Part shown: positions 6,653 to 8,072 of the stretch, piece after piece | Position numbering within the stretch: position 1 is the stretch's first letter | How the letters are laid out: each line of letters opens with the position of its first letter | NCBI GenBank assembly: GCA_029261305.1 | Contig: JAJDBO010000334.1 | Span: 1 to 8,072, forward strand | Origin: Nitrospirales bacterium | GTDB lineage: Bacteria; Nitrospirota; Nitrospiria; Nitrospirales; UBA8639 | Direction of reading: 5' to 3' | DNA length: 8,072 nucleotides | Translations under genes and position numbers: made by a program | The notes under the pieces: model-generated | The model's database searches: none | What the model was told of the DNA's origin: nothing | Seen by the model: the letters and a program-made list of their open reading frames with translations, nothing else

Positions 6653-6657
6653 AACCC

Positions 6658-6891
6658 GTGAGCGAGAGAAAAACCGGAACTGTGAAGTGGTTTAACGACC
6701 GAAAGGGGTTTGGGTTTATCCGTATTGATGATGAGCAAGACGTATTTGTTCATTACTCCGCTTTAGAAGGGGAAGGATTTAAGACTTTGAAGGAAGGGGA
6801 GACAGTTGAGTTTGACATGGTCGAGGGTGCTAAAGGGCCACAAGCTGCTAATGTCGCCAAAAATGCTACGACTGAACAAGCTACGGGATAG
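6658..6891 (+). CDS. CspA-family cold-shock protein
   Basis: This is a 77-residue single cold-shock domain (OB fold) that binds single-stranded RNA and DNA in the cytoplasm. Such proteins act as RNA chaperones, melting secondary structure and sometimes preventing transcription termination. The sequence shows GTVKWFN (7-13), RNP1 KGFGFI (16-21), RNP2 VFVHYSA (29-35) and the closing KGPQAANV segment. The C-terminal tail after VAKN is about 9 residues of low complexity. The GTG start is set by the AGGAGG at 6647; an upstream frame extension to 6592 overlaps the terminator hairpin's T tract and is not protein-like. The gene appears to be monocistronic, with terminator-like hairpins on both sides. 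The leader hairpin suggests control at the level of transcript elongation. Which csp paralogue this is cannot be told from one window. Confidence 0.95.
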   Translation: MSERKTGTVKWFNDRKGFGFIRIDDEQDVFVHYSALEGEGFKTLKEGETVEFDMVEGAKGPQAANVAKNATTEQATG

Positions 6892-6951
6892 GTTAGCCTG
6901 TGGCTAGTCAATGTCTAGTGTCTGGGTAATGATGCGTGACGTGTCTGTACG

Positions 6952-6985
6952 AAAAAGGAGAGGTGAAAGCCTCTCCTTTTTTTTT
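6952..6985 (+). terminator. Rho-independent terminator of the cold-shock gene
   Basis: A perfect 12-bp inverted repeat, AAAAAGGAGAGG (6952-6963) and CCTCTCCTTTTT (6970-6981), encloses a TGAAAG loop. A run of nine T ends at 6985. Because the left arm starts with five A, it could also work in the opposite direction, although no minus-strand gene ends here. Confidence 0.9.
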
Positions 6986-7037
6986 GAAATCGTGACTGCT
7001 GGGGGCAAAGGGTTTTGGCAATCTCGTGTAGTCAACA

Positions 7038-8024
7038 ATGTCTAATGTGATCATTCCAACAGTGTGGCGGATTCCTGAGAGTCAGGTGACCCCTGAGTCG
7101 GTGTTTACGGATTCGGTTTCCCGTCGTTCCTATTTGAAATTAGTCGGAGCAGGTGCGTTGTTGGCTGCAGGTGGTCTGGTGGGGTGCTCGATGCCCGTTA
7201 GTGAGGAGGAGTTTTCAAAGAACCCCAAGAATTTTGAATTTTCTGATCTAGATCGTCAGGTGTATCCGGCCGAACCCAATACAGAGTTTGCGGTACATCG
7301 GGCCATCACAGAAGAACATATTGCGGCTCAGTACAATAACTTTTATGAATTCAGTGAAGCCAAGGATGATATTTGGAAACGGGTTGGGGGTTTTAAGCCA
7401 AGGCCCTGGACACTTGAGATTAAAGGATTAGTCTCAACCCCCCAAATCATAGATATTGATCACTTACTAAAAACTATGCCGTTGGAAGAACGTCTCTATC
7501 GACATCGTTGTGTTGAAGCCTGGGCCATGGCCGTACCCTGGACTGGGTTTCCATTGAGAGTGTTACTCAATAAAGTAAAACCTCTCAGTACCGCTCGTTT
7601 TATTCGGTTGACTTCATTCCATTCTCCTAATATTGCGATGGGACAGCGGGGATATGGACCATGGCCTTATACCGAAAGTCTCACGCTGGCTGAGGCGATG
7701 AATGACTTGGCCTTATTAGTGACTGGAATTTATGGTCATCCGCTGCCCAAACAACATGGGGCTCCGATTCGGTTAGTTGTGCCGTGGAAGTATGGATTTA
7801 AGAGTATTAAGTCTATTGTTTCTATGGAATTCACCGCTGAGCAACCCAAAACCTTTTGGAATACACTGGTTCCTCATGAATATGATTTGGTGGCCAATGT
7901 GGATCCACGGGTTCCTCATCCTCGCTGGTCGCAATCTACAGAACGGATGATTGGAACCGATGAACGATTGCCCACTCAATATCTTAACGGGTACGAAAAA
8001 TGGGTAAAGACGGTGTCTGGTTAA
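7038..8024 (+). CDS. msrP: Periplasmic protein-methionine-sulfoxide reductase, molybdopterin subunit MsrP (YedY)
   Basis: MsrP repairs oxidised methionine in envelope proteins. It binds a molybdopterin cofactor and receives electrons from the membrane haem protein MsrQ. The 328-residue protein matches the family along its length: N-terminal PESQVTPESVF, twin-arginine motif SRRSYLK (28-34), YNNFYEF, RHRCVEAW with the molybdenum-ligating Cys158 (7509-7511), GAPIRL, WKYGFKSIKSI, and HPRWSQSTER near the end. A hydrophobic stretch after the Arg pair ends in LVGC (Cys50), a lipobox, so it may be a Tat-exported lipoprotein. The cofactor-site QNGAP of the E. coli protein reads QHGAP here. The ATG at 7038 gives the family's usual N-terminus but lacks a clear ribosome-binding site. 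It follows the cold-shock terminator, so it needs its own promoter, which I could not identify. msrQ is not in the window; only 48 bp follow. Confidence 0.95.
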   Translation: MSNVIIPTVWRIPESQVTPESVFTDSVSRRSYLKLVGAGALLAAGGLVGCSMPVSEEEFSKNPKNFEFSDLDRQVYPAEPNTEFAVHRAITEEHIAAQYNNFYEFSEAKDDIWKRVGGFKPRPWTLEIKGLVSTPQIIDIDHLLKTMPLEERLYRHRCVEAWAMAVPWTGFPLRVLLNKVKPLSTARFIRLTSFHSPNIAMGQRGYGPWPYTESLTLAEAMNDLALLVTGIYGHPLPKQHGAPIRLVVPWKYGFKSIKSIVSMEFTAEQPKTFWNTLVPHEYDLVANVDPRVPHPRWSQSTERMIGTDERLPTQYLNGYEKWVKTVSG

Positions 8025-8072
8025 GTGGCTTTGGCTCTTTGGTGTCTAAGTTGACTCATTTTTTCTGAGAGG

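Noticed and set aside
6592..6657. N-terminal extension of the cold-shock protein by 22 residues
   Set aside because: The extension begins in the terminator T tract, is not domain-like, and AGGAGG sits just before GTG at 6658.
6936..6951. TGACGTGTCTGTACG, resembling the cold-box element of enteric csp leaders
   Set aside because: It is downstream of the coding region, not in the leader, and the match is partial.
8025..8072. Possible start of msrQ or a terminator after msrP
   Set aside because: Only 48 bp remain. There is no start codon with a ribosome-binding site and only a 4-bp inverted repeat (CTCA/TGAG) around a T run, which is too weak to call.

Overview
The window looks like a chromosomal segment of a Gram-negative-type bacterium with moderate GC content. 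It carries a Tat-exported MsrP with periplasmic function, a long Sec-secreted modular protein with no cell-wall anchor, and a half-size ABC exporter. The modular protein's style (FnIII, then Cys-containing InlB-like repeats, then Ig repeats) made me think of Nitrospirota or a similar environmental lineage. That is an impression from memory and not something the sequence proves.

Layout. Positions 1-350 (+) hold the 3' part of a peptide deformylase gene. After 63 bp with no visible terminator comes a 574-codon GTG-started ABC exporter (414-2138, +), probably co-transcribed with it. A hairpin at 2187-2221 lies between this gene and a convergent large gene (2274-5930, -). That gene encodes a 1218-residue secreted protein built almost entirely of repeated beta-sandwich modules. 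Next is an AT-rich intergenic stretch of about 0.7 kb (5931-6657). It holds the likely promoter of the large gene (a sigma-54-like element on the minus strand), an AT-rich dyad, and the promoter and leader of a cold-shock protein gene (6658-6891, +). The leader contains a strong intrinsic-terminator-like hairpin although no plus-strand gene precedes it. The cold-shock gene ends at a second strong terminator (6952-6985). Positions 7038-8024 (+) encode MsrP, the molybdopterin subunit of the periplasmic methionine-sulfoxide reductase, here with both a twin-arginine motif and a lipobox.

The genes do not form one pathway. Deformylase and the cold-shock protein are housekeeping or stress functions, the ABC exporter and MsrP serve the envelope, and the modular protein is probably a surface or secreted binding protein. 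The most notable points are the internal architecture of the large protein (a 1002-bp tandem duplication of an Ig-Ig-'D' unit, plus an unusual domain splitting a run of Cys-rich repeats), the orphan terminator hairpin in the cold-shock leader, the candidate sigma-54 promoter, and the predicted lipoprotein form of MsrP. I see no tRNA, rRNA, CRISPR array, insertion sequence or attachment site.
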